DNA of 43,027 bases from Candidatus Pacearchaeota archaeon (GCA_030699205.1 JAUYJY010000058.1:1-43027); one strand, 5' to 3'; shown: positions 8,243 through 16,114, numbered from the stretch's first letter. A program made the numbers and translations. The notes: generated by a model from the sequence alone, not told the origin.

Positions 8243-8623
8243 ATGGCCTTCGATATAAAAAAGATGTTTGGTAAAAATGAAGTTTCAGAAGATTATGTAG
8301 AAATAGATTTAAACCAAGGACAGCAGAAAAAAGAAAAAATTAGAGTAAGACCATTTACTCTTAAAAAATATGACGATGTTAACGAGGTTCTTGAGGCACT
8401 AAGAGAAGGATATTCCATTGCAGTAATCGATATCAGACCCTTAAAATCAAAAGACATTATTGAATTAAAAAGAGCAATCACCAAGATAAAGAAAACCGTA
8501 GATGCTTTAGAAGGTTCAATTGCAGGTTTCGGAGACCATTCAATTATAGCAACTCCTGAATTCGCAGAAGTTTATAAAGCTCCCGCAAAACCACAAAAAA
8601 AAGACGATTTAAGCTTTTATTAA
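8243..8623 (+). CDS. sepF: SepF-family cell-division protein
   Basis: A 126-residue protein. The N-terminus is short and amphipathic (AFDIKKMFGK), the likely membrane-targeting helix. A charged linker follows, then the SepF core (~40-115) with VRPFTLKKYDDVNEVLEALR, a strand IAVIDIRPL, and GSIAGFGDHSIIATPEF at the dimer interface. Archaeal SepF anchors FtsZ to the membrane; FtsZ is encoded nearby. It is probably transcribed alone, with an AT-rich promoter region (ATATTTATATAC) upstream. Confidence 0.93.
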   Translation: MAFDIKKMFGKNEVSEDYVEIDLNQGQQKKEKIRVRPFTLKKYDDVNEVLEALREGYSIAVIDIRPLKSKDIIELKRAITKIKKTVDALEGSIAGFGDHSIIATPEFAEVYKAPAKPQKKDDLSFY

Positions 8624-9078
8624 TTTATTAAAAACGCAAGCGATTGCGTGAAATATAAACCAATTTTTAATTTTAGGATGTTATGTTCCAAATGCTTTCA
8701 ATGTGTTTTTAAATCGTGTGTAAATGTGTAATTCTGTAAGTTATTATCTCAAATTACCCAATTAAGTTGTCCGCCCACTATTAATAAAATATTTAGCAAT
8801 TAATGATTTAACTAACCAACTTTTTGATAATTGCCTGCGATATATTTTTAAAAATCTGTCCTGCAAGATAAAATTCTAACCTTTATTATATCCGCGGTTA
8901 ATTAATCAATCTTTAAAGGTGATAAAATATAATATCTTGAAAGTATTATTAATGTTAATATTTGAATAAAATCAATTTTAGTTCGTATTTTCCCTAATCT
9001 CTGAATATTTCAGCAACTTTCCCCCATTCAAATAATTTCTATCAAACTAACAATTTCAATTTAAACTTCTCTATAATT
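8624..9078. other. AT-rich intergenic region with a GNRA-capped hairpin
   Basis: About 455 bp without a gene. The only clear structure is a short hairpin just after sepF: ACGCAA (8634-8639), tetraloop GCGA, TTGCGT (8644-8649). GCGA fits the stable GNRA class. No T-run follows, so it is not a classic terminator. The rest is AT-rich spacer with no tRNA and no ORF worth calling. Confidence 0.55.
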
Positions 9079-9456
9079 TTAACTCTGGCTAATAGAAAAC
9101 AAACTTTTTATTGCAACTACAATTGTTGCAGGAACTAACAACACCAATAATGCCCCGAGTGTAGAACTCACCAAATCTCCCACATCAAGTCCAATAATTT
9201 CTGCATCTTTCAATCCCTGCAATCCTTCAAGACCCGCAAAACTAACAATAACTAACGAAACCGCCGCAAACAAAAATGTATTAACGTCCTTTGAAGAAAC
9301 ATTAACAAATCCAACAATCAATCCAAGCACAACTAAAATTCCAGAAATCACAGGACTCAACACTCCAAAACTTAAAAGACCAACCCCCAAAGCAAGAATA
9401 ACGCCGACGAGAAATGCCCAAGCACCAAGCAAGTTTTCTTTAGATCTAATGGCCAT
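9079..9456 (-). CDS. Small polytopic membrane protein, unknown function
   Basis: A 125-residue protein with about four hydrophobic helices (WAFLVGVILALGVGLLSF, ISGILVVLGLIVGFVNV, TFLFAAVSLVIVSFAG, LGALLVLLVPATIVVAI). Between helices 1-2 and 3-4 are short loops; a conserved-looking SSKDVNTF loop follows helix 2. I do not recognise the family. It is divergent from the secreted protein gene at 9570. Confidence 0.6.
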   Translation of the reverse strand: MAIRSKENLLGAWAFLVGVILALGVGLLSFGVLSPVISGILVVLGLIVGFVNVSSKDVNTFLFAAVSLVIVSFAGLEGLQGLKDAEIIGLDVGDLVSSTLGALLVLLVPATIVVAIKSLFSISQS

Positions 9457-9569
9457 TTGTCCTCAATAAAAAGAGCAAATCATATATATAAATTTTGTGC
9501 AAGCACGCAAAGTTCGTTTAAACCGAAACATTTAAATATGTGTGTAATCAAAAAGTTACAACGAAAAAA

Positions 9570-11531
9570 ATGAGCACTCAAAAAAAAATCTTTGGCCTCC
9601 TAGGACTTTTCACATTACTTGTTGTTTCCTTAATTGGATTTGTTAGCGCAGCAAGCTTAACTATATTTAATCAAATTATTCCATCAAATATAAGTCAGAG
9701 TGCAACATCATTTCAAATTACTTTTGATTTAAAAAACACGGGATTAACAGCGGCAAACCTTAGTTGGAATGGTTCAATGCTGACATCTGGAATAGGTTCA
9801 ATAGACACATCTCAATTGCCTCTTTTCATAGGGAACGGAACACAATCAGTCCCAACAACACTATCAAATCAAATTGTAACCGTTAATATTAACGCTCTAC
9901 AAACAGGAAATATTGCAGGTATAATTGAGGTAGATCCAAGCGGGAGTGGTGATAATAGGAATTTTAGTTTTTCAGTTCCAATAATAACCCCCCAATCCCC
10001 TCTACAAATAACCACCCCCACAACAGAAATATTAGCAGGACAAAACACATCAATAATAGTAACAAACACAGGAAGCACAACCTTACCTGTAATACTTTCT
10101 GAAGTGAGCAATTTCGGTATTGTCTTCAATCCCCAAACATTTTCTCTTGCAGGTTCTGCACAGCAAACCATTAATGTAATAATGGATGCGTTAAACACAT
10201 TTAATTTTGGATTTAATAACGTCGTCGTCAAAGCAACATCCGGAACAATAACAACAGAAGAAACCTTCCAGGTTAAGAAATCCTTCTGTGATTTCGGACA
10301 GGTTGGAACAAATCTTTCTATAAGTAAAATAGATGTTCAAAACAATGGAAACGGAGAAGACCATAAATGGGAGTTGCTAGACGAAATAGAAGTTGAAGTT
10401 GAAGTTGAAAATCACAATCAAGATGATGATTTAGATGTTGTAATTGAGCTCGCATTATTTGATTCTGCGGGAAGAAATATTGCAGATGATTTAAACTACT
10501 TATCCGACTCCGATGGGGATGAAGAGAAAATTGAGTTAAATATTAACGATGGAGATGAAGAAAAGAGATTCTTCAGATTTAGAGTTCCTGCTGACTTTGA
10601 TGACGGCAATTATAAACTCGCAGTAAAAGTTTATAATGATGAAGATGGAGAAGACGTAGATTGCAGAGAAACAAGCGGAAATGATTTGAACAGAGGATTT
10701 TATCAGGAAATTGATATAGATAGAATAACAGAAAAAGATAGAATGGTTATTGTGGACGACATAGAAATAGATTCTCAAGCATCCTGCGGCGATATAGTAA
10801 CTGGAGAATTTACCGTCTTTAATATCGGAAACAGAGACCAGGACAGAGTAAAGGTTTTGATGAGAAACACGGCATTAAATTTAGACCAGGAATTTGAAAT
10901 TACTAATTTAGACGAAGGAGAAGAAGAAACAATTCAATTTAGATTTAATGTCCCCCTAAATACTGCAAATGGAAACCATAGGATAGATTTCAGAACGCTT
11001 TATGAATATGACGATGGAATTTATGAAGAAGAATCAGAAGATACATTTATTACAACGTTGGAAATTCTTGGATGCACAGGAACAACTACTCTTGGAGACA
11101 ATCCTTCAGGAAGTGCATTAATCACAGCGGCATTAACTTCAAGTGCTAAAGCAGGTCAGGAAATGACAGTTGATGCAACAATCACAAACATCGGCACAGA
11201 AACAGCAGTATATAGTGTAAGCGTCACAGGATTTTCAAATTGGGCTTCACTTTCCTCAATTTCAGAACCTTCATTTACTCTAAATCCCGGACAAAGCAAG
11301 ACAGTCGCGTTTGCATTTAATATAAACAAAGATTCAAAAGGCACACAGATTTTCACAATCCAAACAACTTCTGGAGATAAAATAGAAACCCAAGAAGTAG
11401 AAATTAATATTGAATCTTCTAAATTTGAATTTAGTTTTAGTGATAATACATGGATATGGATAATTGCAGCAATCAACATAATCCTAATAGTTTTGATTAT
11501 TGTAGTCGCAGTAAGACTCTCCAGAAGATAA
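9570..11531 (+). CDS. Secreted protein with CARDB/NEW3-like beta-sandwich domains
   Basis: About 653 residues. The frame opens at a GTG at 9540, but the ATG at 9570 gives a clean signal peptide (FGLLGLFTLLVVSLIGFVSA) and lies ~36 nt below a TATA-like TTTAAATA (9531-9538). The ectodomain is Ig-like with short Gly/Asn turns: TNTGSTTLPV near 170, a strongly acidic segment near 260-380, and a NEW3-type repeat near 550 (TNIGTETAVYSVSVTGFSNW). The C-terminus is one membrane helix with a basic end (VVAVRLSRR). An archaeosortase-like gene lies 400 bp downstream. Probably an envelope protein; binding partner unknown. Confidence 0.75.
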   Translation: MSTQKKIFGLLGLFTLLVVSLIGFVSAASLTIFNQIIPSNISQSATSFQITFDLKNTGLTAANLSWNGSMLTSGIGSIDTSQLPLFIGNGTQSVPTTLSNQIVTVNINALQTGNIAGIIEVDPSGSGDNRNFSFSVPIITPQSPLQITTPTTEILAGQNTSIIVTNTGSTTLPVILSEVSNFGIVFNPQTFSLAGSAQQTINVIMDALNTFNFGFNNVVVKATSGTITTEETFQVKKSFCDFGQVGTNLSISKIDVQNNGNGEDHKWELLDEIEVEVEVENHNQDDDLDVVIELALFDSAGRNIADDLNYLSDSDGDEEKIELNINDGDEEKRFFRFRVPADFDDGNYKLAVKVYNDEDGEDVDCRETSGNDLNRGFYQEIDIDRITEKDRMVIVDDIEIDSQASCGDIVTGEFTVFNIGNRDQDRVKVLMRNTALNLDQEFEITNLDEGEEETIQFRFNVPLNTANGNHRIDFRTLYEYDDGIYEEESEDTFITTLEILGCTGTTTLGDNPSGSALITAALTSSAKAGQEMTVDATITNIGTETAVYSVSVTGFSNWASLSSISEPSFTLNPGQSKTVAFAFNINKDSKGTQIFTIQTTSGDKIETQEVEINIESSKFEFSFSDNTWIWIIAAINIILIVLIIVVAVRLSRR

Positions 11532-11591
11532 GTCTATAATTCATCTATTTTTCTTCTGTAATGCGTTCTAATCTTTTTGTTTACATTATCA

Positions 11592-11751
11592 AAAAGTCCT
11601 TCCCCATTTTATTTTAGGACTTTTAGATGCACGAGAAATCTTTTATGGATTTCTCTGCACAGAGAATTGCAAGAGTAAGCAATTCTCTTGTGCTCGAAGT
11701 TGCATTCATCCCAGCTCTGAAGGGCAAGGTTTTCTGCATCAGCAACTTTGA
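11592..11751. other. Array of four consecutive hairpins (possible structured RNA)
   Basis: Four hairpins in 160 nt. (1) AAAAGTCC 11592-11599 with GGACTTTT 11617-11624. (2) TGCACGAGAAATC 11628-11640 with GATTTCTCTGCA 11648-11659 (one bulge). (3) GCACAGAGAATTGC 11657-11670 with GCAATTCTCTTGTGC 11679-11693 (one bulge). (4) TCGAAGTTGC 11694-11703 with GCAACTTTGA 11742-11751. Hairpins 2 and 3 share TGCA, so they compete at their junction. A similar four-hairpin layout stands at 27437-27596. Strand and function are unknown. Confidence 0.5.
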
Positions 11752-11782
11752 CATTAGAAAAATAACTTGATGGTTTAGAATT

Positions 11783-11874
11783 ATAGTCTAAGACATTTAT
11801 AATTGAGCAGTATTTGTCTTAGACTATTAGCGGAAGAACAAAAAACTGTTCAAAATATTTTGTCTTCTGCTATA
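11783..11874 (+). repeat. Double-hairpin element, copy 2
   Basis: Hairpin 1 pairs ATAGTCTAAGACA (11783-11795) with TGTCTTAGACTAT (11815-11827). Hairpin 2 runs from TAGCGGAAG at 11828 to TCTGCTATA at 11874. The hairpin-1 loop TTGAGCAGT pairs with ACTGTTCAA in loop 2 with one G-U. It lies between the CARDB-like gene and the archaeosortase-like gene. Confidence 0.9.
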
Positions 11875-11939
11875 TCTCACTCCGGAATAATCTCGTTGAA
11901 TAAAAGAACATTTTTAACCTCTTTTATATTTGTTAATAA

Positions 11940-12494
11940 ATGAATAAAAAGACAATCAACTCTGTTTTCTTTAGATATATTCTTCTCGTTGTTTTGGGTA
12001 TTCCTAATTTATTTATTTTTTATTTCATATTAACCCCCTTAACTTTCTATCCCTCATATTTCTTCATAAAATTAATCTATGGTGCCCAAATTATTGCAGA
12101 AAACACAATATTCTTTAAAGGATATTCTGCAATAATAATCCCTGCCTGCATTGCAGGCTCTGCATATTATCTTCTTACAATATTAAACTTAACAACCCCC
12201 TTAAATTTTAAAACCCGCATTAAGAGTCTAATTTTTTTAATCTTATCTTTTTTAATTCTAAATATAATCAGAATTGTTTTTTTCTCCGCACTCTTTGTAA
12301 ATAAAGGATATGACTACTTCAATGTTACTCATATAGCGACTTGGTATTTCGGAAGCACAATATTAGTTATTTTAATATGGTTTGCAAACGTTTTCATATT
12401 TAAAATAAAATCAATTCCAGTATATTCCGATTTTAAGAACCTATCAAATAGTTTATTAAACAAACATTCTAAAAAATATATGGAGAAAAAGTAA
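11940..12494 (+). CDS. Archaeosortase/exosortase-like membrane transpeptidase
   Basis: A 184-residue protein with about six membrane helices. The family catalytic residues are seen at sensible spacing: Cys70 in IIPACIAGSAYY, Arg111 in LNIIRIVFF and His131 in NVTHIATWYFGS. Archaeosortases cleave a C-terminal sorting signal (short motif, membrane helix, basic tail) of surface proteins and join them to a membrane lipid or glycan. A candidate substrate, the 653-residue secreted protein ending in a helix plus RLSRR, is just upstream. The DedA gene starts one base after this stop, so the two are co-transcribed. The call rests on motif and topology. Confidence 0.75.
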   Translation: MNKKTINSVFFRYILLVVLGIPNLFIFYFILTPLTFYPSYFFIKLIYGAQIIAENTIFFKGYSAIIIPACIAGSAYYLLTILNLTTPLNFKTRIKSLIFLILSFLILNIIRIVFFSALFVNKGYDYFNVTHIATWYFGSTILVILIWFANVFIFKIKSIPVYSDFKNLSNSLLNKHSKKYMEKK

Positions 12495-13160
12495 ATGTAT
12501 AATTTAATCCCTCAAATAATTGAATCCCTCGTTAGTTTAATTGGCTCATTAGGGTATTTCGGAATTTTCATCGGGATGTTAATAGAAAGCTCTTTTTTTC
12601 CTTTTCCAAGCGAAATAATTCTTCCTCCTGCAGGAGTTTTAATCGCCAGAGGAGATTTATCCCTTTCAATTGTATTTTTAATTGCCATAGCGGGCAGTCT
12701 TGCAGGTGCTTTTATAAATTATTTCATCGCCCTTCATCTTGGAAGAAGAGTCATTAATAGATTAATGAATAAATATGGAAAAATATTATTCCTAAACTCA
12801 GAACATTTAGATAAATCAGAAAAGTATTTCAAAAAGCATGGCGAAATAACAACATTCACCGGCAGATTAATCCCAGGAGTAAGGCAAATAATCTCCCTTC
12901 CAGCAGGATTTGCAAAAATGAATCTTTTTAGGTTTTCAATATTCACGATGATTGGCTCAGGAATATGGTCAATAATCCTAATTTACATTGGAATTGCATA
13001 CGGAAACAATCAAGAAGCAATAAAACCCCTCCTAAATTCAATAACTCTAATTGTTTTGTTTATTCTATTAATAATAGTTATTTCCTATATAATTATAATG
13101 AAGAAAAAAAAGCAAAACAGCAGAGATAAAACATCTCCTCAGATATCCATTACACTTTAA
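12495..13160 (+). CDS. DedA/VTT-domain membrane protein
   Basis: A 221-residue polytopic protein. Family hallmarks are the re-entrant segment ESSFFPFPSEIILPPAG, the Gly-rich GSLAGAFINYFIALHLGRR, and FTGRLIPGVRQIISLPAGFAKM. DedA/VTT proteins are lipid scramblase/flippase-like; several flip polyprenyl phosphate or phospholipids. Coupling with an archaeosortase-like gene suggests a role in recycling a lipid carrier or anchor, which is inference. Confidence 0.92.
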   Translation: MYNLIPQIIESLVSLIGSLGYFGIFIGMLIESSFFPFPSEIILPPAGVLIARGDLSLSIVFLIAIAGSLAGAFINYFIALHLGRRVINRLMNKYGKILFLNSEHLDKSEKYFKKHGEITTFTGRLIPGVRQIISLPAGFAKMNLFRFSIFTMIGSGIWSIILIYIGIAYGNNQEAIKPLLNSITLIVLFILLIIVISYIIIMKKKKQNSRDKTSPQISITL

Positions 13161-13177
13161 ACAAATGTTACTTTATC

Positions 13178-13284
13178 TGTCTGCCTTTCCACATCTGACT
13201 TTCTTTGAATTACTCTATGTATTCCTCCATTGCTGAGTTGTAGATTTCTTTAATAAACAATTAGTGATTAGTGGAAAACAGACA
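13178..13284. other. Long-range stem in the spacer after the DedA gene
   Basis: TGTCTGCCTTTCCAC (13178-13192) pairs with GTGGAAAACAGACA (13271-13284): 13 bp with a small internal mismatch, enclosing 78 AT-rich bases. It could be part of an mRNA 3' structure. No function is evident, and the rest of 13161-13564 holds only double-hairpin copy 3. Confidence 0.35.
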
Positions 13285-13327
13285 AAAACTCTCACACCAA
13301 CCCAATATTATTAAAACATATAATTAA

Positions 13328-13419
13328 TATAGCAGAAGACAAAATATTTTGAACAGTTTTTTGTTCTTCCGCTAATAGTCTAAGACAAATACTGTTCAAT
13401 TATAAATGTCTTAGACTAT
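13328..13419 (-). repeat. Double-hairpin element, copy 3 (minus orientation)
   Basis: A full copy in reverse. On minus, hairpin 1 is ATAGTCTAAGACA...TGTCTTAGACTAT (13419 down) and hairpin 2 ends in TCTGCTATA at 13328. Loop complementarity is perfect over 9 bp (TTGAACAGT with ACTGTTCAA). It lies between convergent genes. Confidence 0.9.
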
Positions 13420-13564
13420 AGAAGTTATTGTTAAAGGGTTTTGATACAAGTCATGTTTAGGTGATTTGGTATTTGATTTATTGGGTGATATTCATAATTA
13501 AACCCTAACCCACAATATTCATCAACAAAATTAAAATCATTTAATGTTACATAAAAAATCAACT

Positions 13565-14230
13565 TTATGTATTTGCCTGTGTTGCATCTACAACTATCTG
13601 CAATTCAAGTCTTTCCACAGCTTCTAAAATCTGACAGCTTGAAACCTGTATTTTATAACATTTTCCATTCAAGTCTATTCTTGTCTCGTTTCCCTCGGAT
13701 ATTTCAATTACAATGTTTCCAGGTCTGTTCTCGCAAGTAACCCATTCTTGTCGTTTATATCCTGCATCCCAGAAATTAAGATTTCCCCCCAAAACACTAA
13801 GTTGATTATCACTCAAAAAACTCGATAGGCTTGCAATTGCTAAAGGTCCCTGTTTGCACTGATCAATGCCTTTAGGGTCTACGGAAATAAACACAGCACT
13901 CTTTCTATCAAATGCAGTTCCTTCTCCCTCAATGGGGATTTTATCCAATTCCCTTGGATCATTTCTCAAATAAAAATTATATTTTATAAGCTTCCCATCC
14001 AATCCTTTCAGAAAATAAAAATGGTGAAATATTGGGATATTTCCAAGTTTCTCCTCTGTAAATTTAACTCCATTATACTCAAAATTATTTAAGCTCTTGA
14101 AAAAAACCCCTGCGATAACAAACACAACTGCTAAAAAAACTATAAACAATAAAATTCCTAAAAGTTCCTTCTCAAGCTTTCTTTCTTTCGCAGGCTTCTT
14201 CTCCACTTTTTTTACTTTATTTTTAATCAT
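13565..14230 (-). CDS. Membrane-anchored extracellular protein, unknown family
   Basis: A 221-residue protein with a highly basic cytosolic start (~25 residues), one membrane helix (LLGILLFIVFLAVVFVIAGV) and a ~180-residue ectodomain with three or more cysteines (VTCENRPG, NGKCYKIQVSSCQ). The ectodomain ends in a Cys-strand-helix layout (CYKIQVSSCQILEAVERLEL) similar in shape to the upstream protein at 14267, so the two may be distant paralogs. The 36-nt spacing indicates an operon. Function not recognised. Confidence 0.6.
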   Translation of the reverse strand: MIKNKVKKVEKKPAKERKLEKELLGILLFIVFLAVVFVIAGVFFKSLNNFEYNGVKFTEEKLGNIPIFHHFYFLKGLDGKLIKYNFYLRNDPRELDKIPIEGEGTAFDRKSAVFISVDPKGIDQCKQGPLAIASLSSFLSDNQLSVLGGNLNFWDAGYKRQEWVTCENRPGNIVIEISEGNETRIDLNGKCYKIQVSSCQILEAVERLELQIVVDATQANT

Positions 14231-14266
14231 TTTAATAAAATCTATTAATTTCCTTAGTTTTTAAAA

Positions 14267-14812
14267 TTAATTGAAGCCCAAAACCTTATACAAAAATGCA
14301 TCAACTATTCTTAAATCTCCCTCTATAAATATGCAATTTTCATTTTGAGTAACTTTATTCATCCCTGAGTCCCTCCATATAATCATATTTTCTTCACAAG
14401 TTTTTTCAGGTAAATCTCTCTCGCACTCCCCATAACACGCTTCCTGAATTCTTCCCGCAAACCTGCCTAAATTATTTGCCAATTCTGTTAAAACCGCAGA
14501 ATTTTCCGCATCAATATACAAATTCTTTCCGGAATAACTAGACAAACTCTTTGTAAAATTCAAATCACCCATTTCGGTCTCGCCTATGCTGTAAGTAAAA
14601 TAATAATTTTGCCCCCCAAATGGGTAAATCCAATATTGCCCGTCATAATATGGCTCTTCCCCGTTTTCCTGCCCTGCATTTCCCTCCGAAAGCCCGTTTA
14701 AAGCAAAACCCGCAGTGCTAAAAACCAACAAAGCTATCAAAATAATTCCCACAATAAGCTTCTTTTTCTTTTCAGATTTTTCAATTTCATCAGGACTTTT
14801 TAATCTTCTCAT
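14267..14812 (-). CDS. Membrane-anchored extracellular protein, unknown family
   Basis: A 181-residue protein with a basic start, one N-terminal membrane helix (LIVGIILIALLVFSTAGFAL), an aromatic-rich stretch (YYDGQYWIYPFGGQNYYFTY) and a C-terminal part with several cysteines (ACYGECERDLPEKTCEE, NENCIFIEGDLRIVDAF). Its end resembles that of the next gene in layout. It is probably the first gene of a two-gene envelope operon. No family recognised. Confidence 0.6.
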   Translation of the reverse strand: MRRLKSPDEIEKSEKKKKLIVGIILIALLVFSTAGFALNGLSEGNAGQENGEEPYYDGQYWIYPFGGQNYYFTYSIGETEMGDLNFTKSLSSYSGKNLYIDAENSAVLTELANNLGRFAGRIQEACYGECERDLPEKTCEENMIIWRDSGMNKVTQNENCIFIEGDLRIVDAFLYKVLGFN

Positions 14813-14948
14813 TCAAATATATGCAATTCTCAATTTAAAAATGTTTTTCATAACCTTAGAGATTAGTTTAAGGATAACTAACACATTTAATTTTAATATG
14901 CATCCAATAGACAATAAAAACTTACATCTTTCAATGTTATGCTATAGG

Positions 14949-14981
14949 CAAGGCATTTAATTTCCGTATAGTTATGCCTTG
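14949..14981. repeat. Hairpin with conserved loop, copy A
   Basis: CAAGGCAT (14949-14956) pairs with ATGCCTTG (14974-14981). The loop holds TAATTTCCGTATA. The same loop, capped by a different stem, occurs at 41009-41052, and both are preceded by GCTATAG. Here it directly precedes double-hairpin copy 4. Confidence 0.55.
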
Positions 14982-14984
14982 AAT

Positions 14985-15076
14985 ATAGTCTAAGACATTT
15001 ATAATTGAACAGTATTTGTCTTAGACTATTAGCGGAAGAACAAAAAACTGTTCAAAATATTTTGTCTTCTGCTATA
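14985..15076 (+). repeat. Double-hairpin element, copy 4
   Basis: Hairpin 1: ATAGTCTAAGACA 14985-14997 with TGTCTTAGACTAT 15017-15029. Hairpin 2: TAGCGGAAGAACAAAA 15030-15045 with TTTTGTCTTCTGCTA 15060-15074, one bulged A and one G-U. Loop 1 TTGAACAGT (15005-15013) is the exact complement of loop 2 ACTGTTCAA (15047-15055). A second end-like fragment, TTCTGCTATA, follows at 15108-15117. Confidence 0.92.
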
Positions 15077-15112
15077 GATAGGAATAGTAAATACGATTAG
15101 TTAATGCTTCTG

Positions 15113-15604
15113 CTATATATTTTCTCCAAATTGAAAAGAAAGCGCGTTATACTCTTTTGTGTCATAAACACAAACTCCCTTATCATTCCACAAGACAAAT
15201 TCTGCTATTCCAACATCAAGAGCCATTTTACTGCAAATAGTGCAATATGGTTCTCCAGCTCTTGAAGGTGTTCCATTATCATCAAGACGGATAAAATACA
15301 ATCTTGAGCCAGATAATTTATTAGGATTTTTTCTAAGAGCATCTATTATGGCTCTTTGTTCAGCATGAACACAACAAGTTTTATCCGTCACTTTTTTATG
15401 ATAAGAATCTTTAGAATAGGAACACCTTCTTTGCTCTTCATTGTCTTGTGGCGGACTATTAAAGCCACTGCCAATAATTTCATCTAACTGAACAATTACA
15501 GAACCACATTTTGATCTTTTACAAGTTGCGTTCTGTGCAACTTCAGTGGCTTTAGCAATATATTCAAGCGCTTTCTTTTCTTCATTTCCAGATAAGTATC
15601 TCAT
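15113..15604 (-). CDS. Cytidine/deoxycytidylate deaminase-like zinc enzyme
   Basis: A 163-residue protein of the CDA fold. His80-Ala-Glu82 (CCVHAEQRAI) gives a zinc ligand and the proton-shuttle Glu. Cys121 and Cys124 (EPYCTICSKMAL) are the other ligands. The usual PCxxC appears as PYCxxC. Additional Cys/His (CKRSKC near 28-33, CSYSKDSYHK near 61-70) could bind a second zinc, as in dCMP deaminases. The substrate cannot be read from sequence. The TAG stop codon is supplied by sequence matching the end of the double-hairpin element (TATAGCAGAAG on minus), so the C-terminus may have been trimmed. It sits in an accessory island with a 2H phosphoesterase-like gene. Confidence 0.85.
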   Translation of the reverse strand: MRYLSGNEEKKALEYIAKATEVAQNATCKRSKCGSVIVQLDEIIGSGFNSPPQDNEEQRRCSYSKDSYHKKVTDKTCCVHAEQRAIIDALRKNPNKLSGSRLYFIRLDDNGTPSRAGEPYCTICSKMALDVGIAEFVLWNDKGVCVYDTKEYNALSFQFGENI

Positions 15605-15652
15605 AGGATTATAGAAATAAGTATTTATATATAAAGTTTAAGGGGGGAATTT

Positions 15653-15740
15653 AATTGCGTATAACATCAGGATTTAGAGAAGTTTTTGCGACAGCAAAAA
15701 TTTGGGTGTAGTGAGGTGCAACCGAACGAAACCTCTAAAT
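15653..15740. repeat. Folded repeat with GCGTATAAC motif, copy 1
   Basis: It starts AATTGCGTATAAC (15653-15665). ATTTAGAG (15672-15679) pairs with CTCTAAAT (15733-15740), enclosing AAGTT and an inner hairpin TTTTTGC-GACA-GCAAAAA (15683-15700). A second copy at 16863-16945 has the same plan with different stem bases. The motif in reverse (GTTATACGC) is at 15930-15938. Size and fold recall integron attC or IS-end structures, but no integrase or transposase is in the window. Confidence 0.6.
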
Positions 15741-15914
15741 TCTTCAGCCCGTCCAGTAATTCTTTTTAAAAACATGTCGGATGTCATCTCCAAAATAGTC
15801 TGGTTTCATTAATACATTCTTGTCATCAACAAATTTTTATTTGTCAAATAAGATTTCATCACTCAAATTTTATGATTGCTCAAAAGTCTTCTATTTAAGC
15901 CATTTTTGAATTAT

Positions 15915-15995
15915 GGGGCAACCTCCTCAGTTATACGCCCCGACGACTGAAAGGAGGAGAGCACAGCGTGGTCGGAGCGAAGCAGATTGAGTTCA
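15915..15995. other. GC-richer patch with hairpin carrying inverted GTTATACGC
   Basis: A patch clearly richer in G and C than its surroundings. CCTCCT (15922-15927) with CAGT pairs with ACTG and AGGAGG (15952-15957), placing GTTATACGCC (15930-15939) near the loop. The remainder (GAGCACAGCGTGGTCGGAGC) has no ORF. Together with the folded repeats it suggests imported DNA. The rest of 15741-16114 is AT-rich spacer. Confidence 0.4.
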
Positions 15996-16114
15996 AAGAA
16001 TATTTTTTGTTCTCATTCATCTGATAGGCTTTTTTCAATTCTTATAAATTTGATTTTTTCTCGTTTTGAAAAATGAAGGAGGGGTTAGGGGTGAATTTCG
16101 TTTTTCAAAACACT

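Noticed and set aside
8624..9078. Replication origin in the AT-rich spacer after sepF
   Set aside because: No ORB-like repeats, no orc1/cdc6 neighbour and no clear dyad set; high AT alone is not enough.
9540..9569. GTG start for the secreted protein at 9540
   Set aside because: It lies inside or next to the TATA box and adds a polar stretch before an otherwise normal signal peptide. ATG 9570 is preferred.
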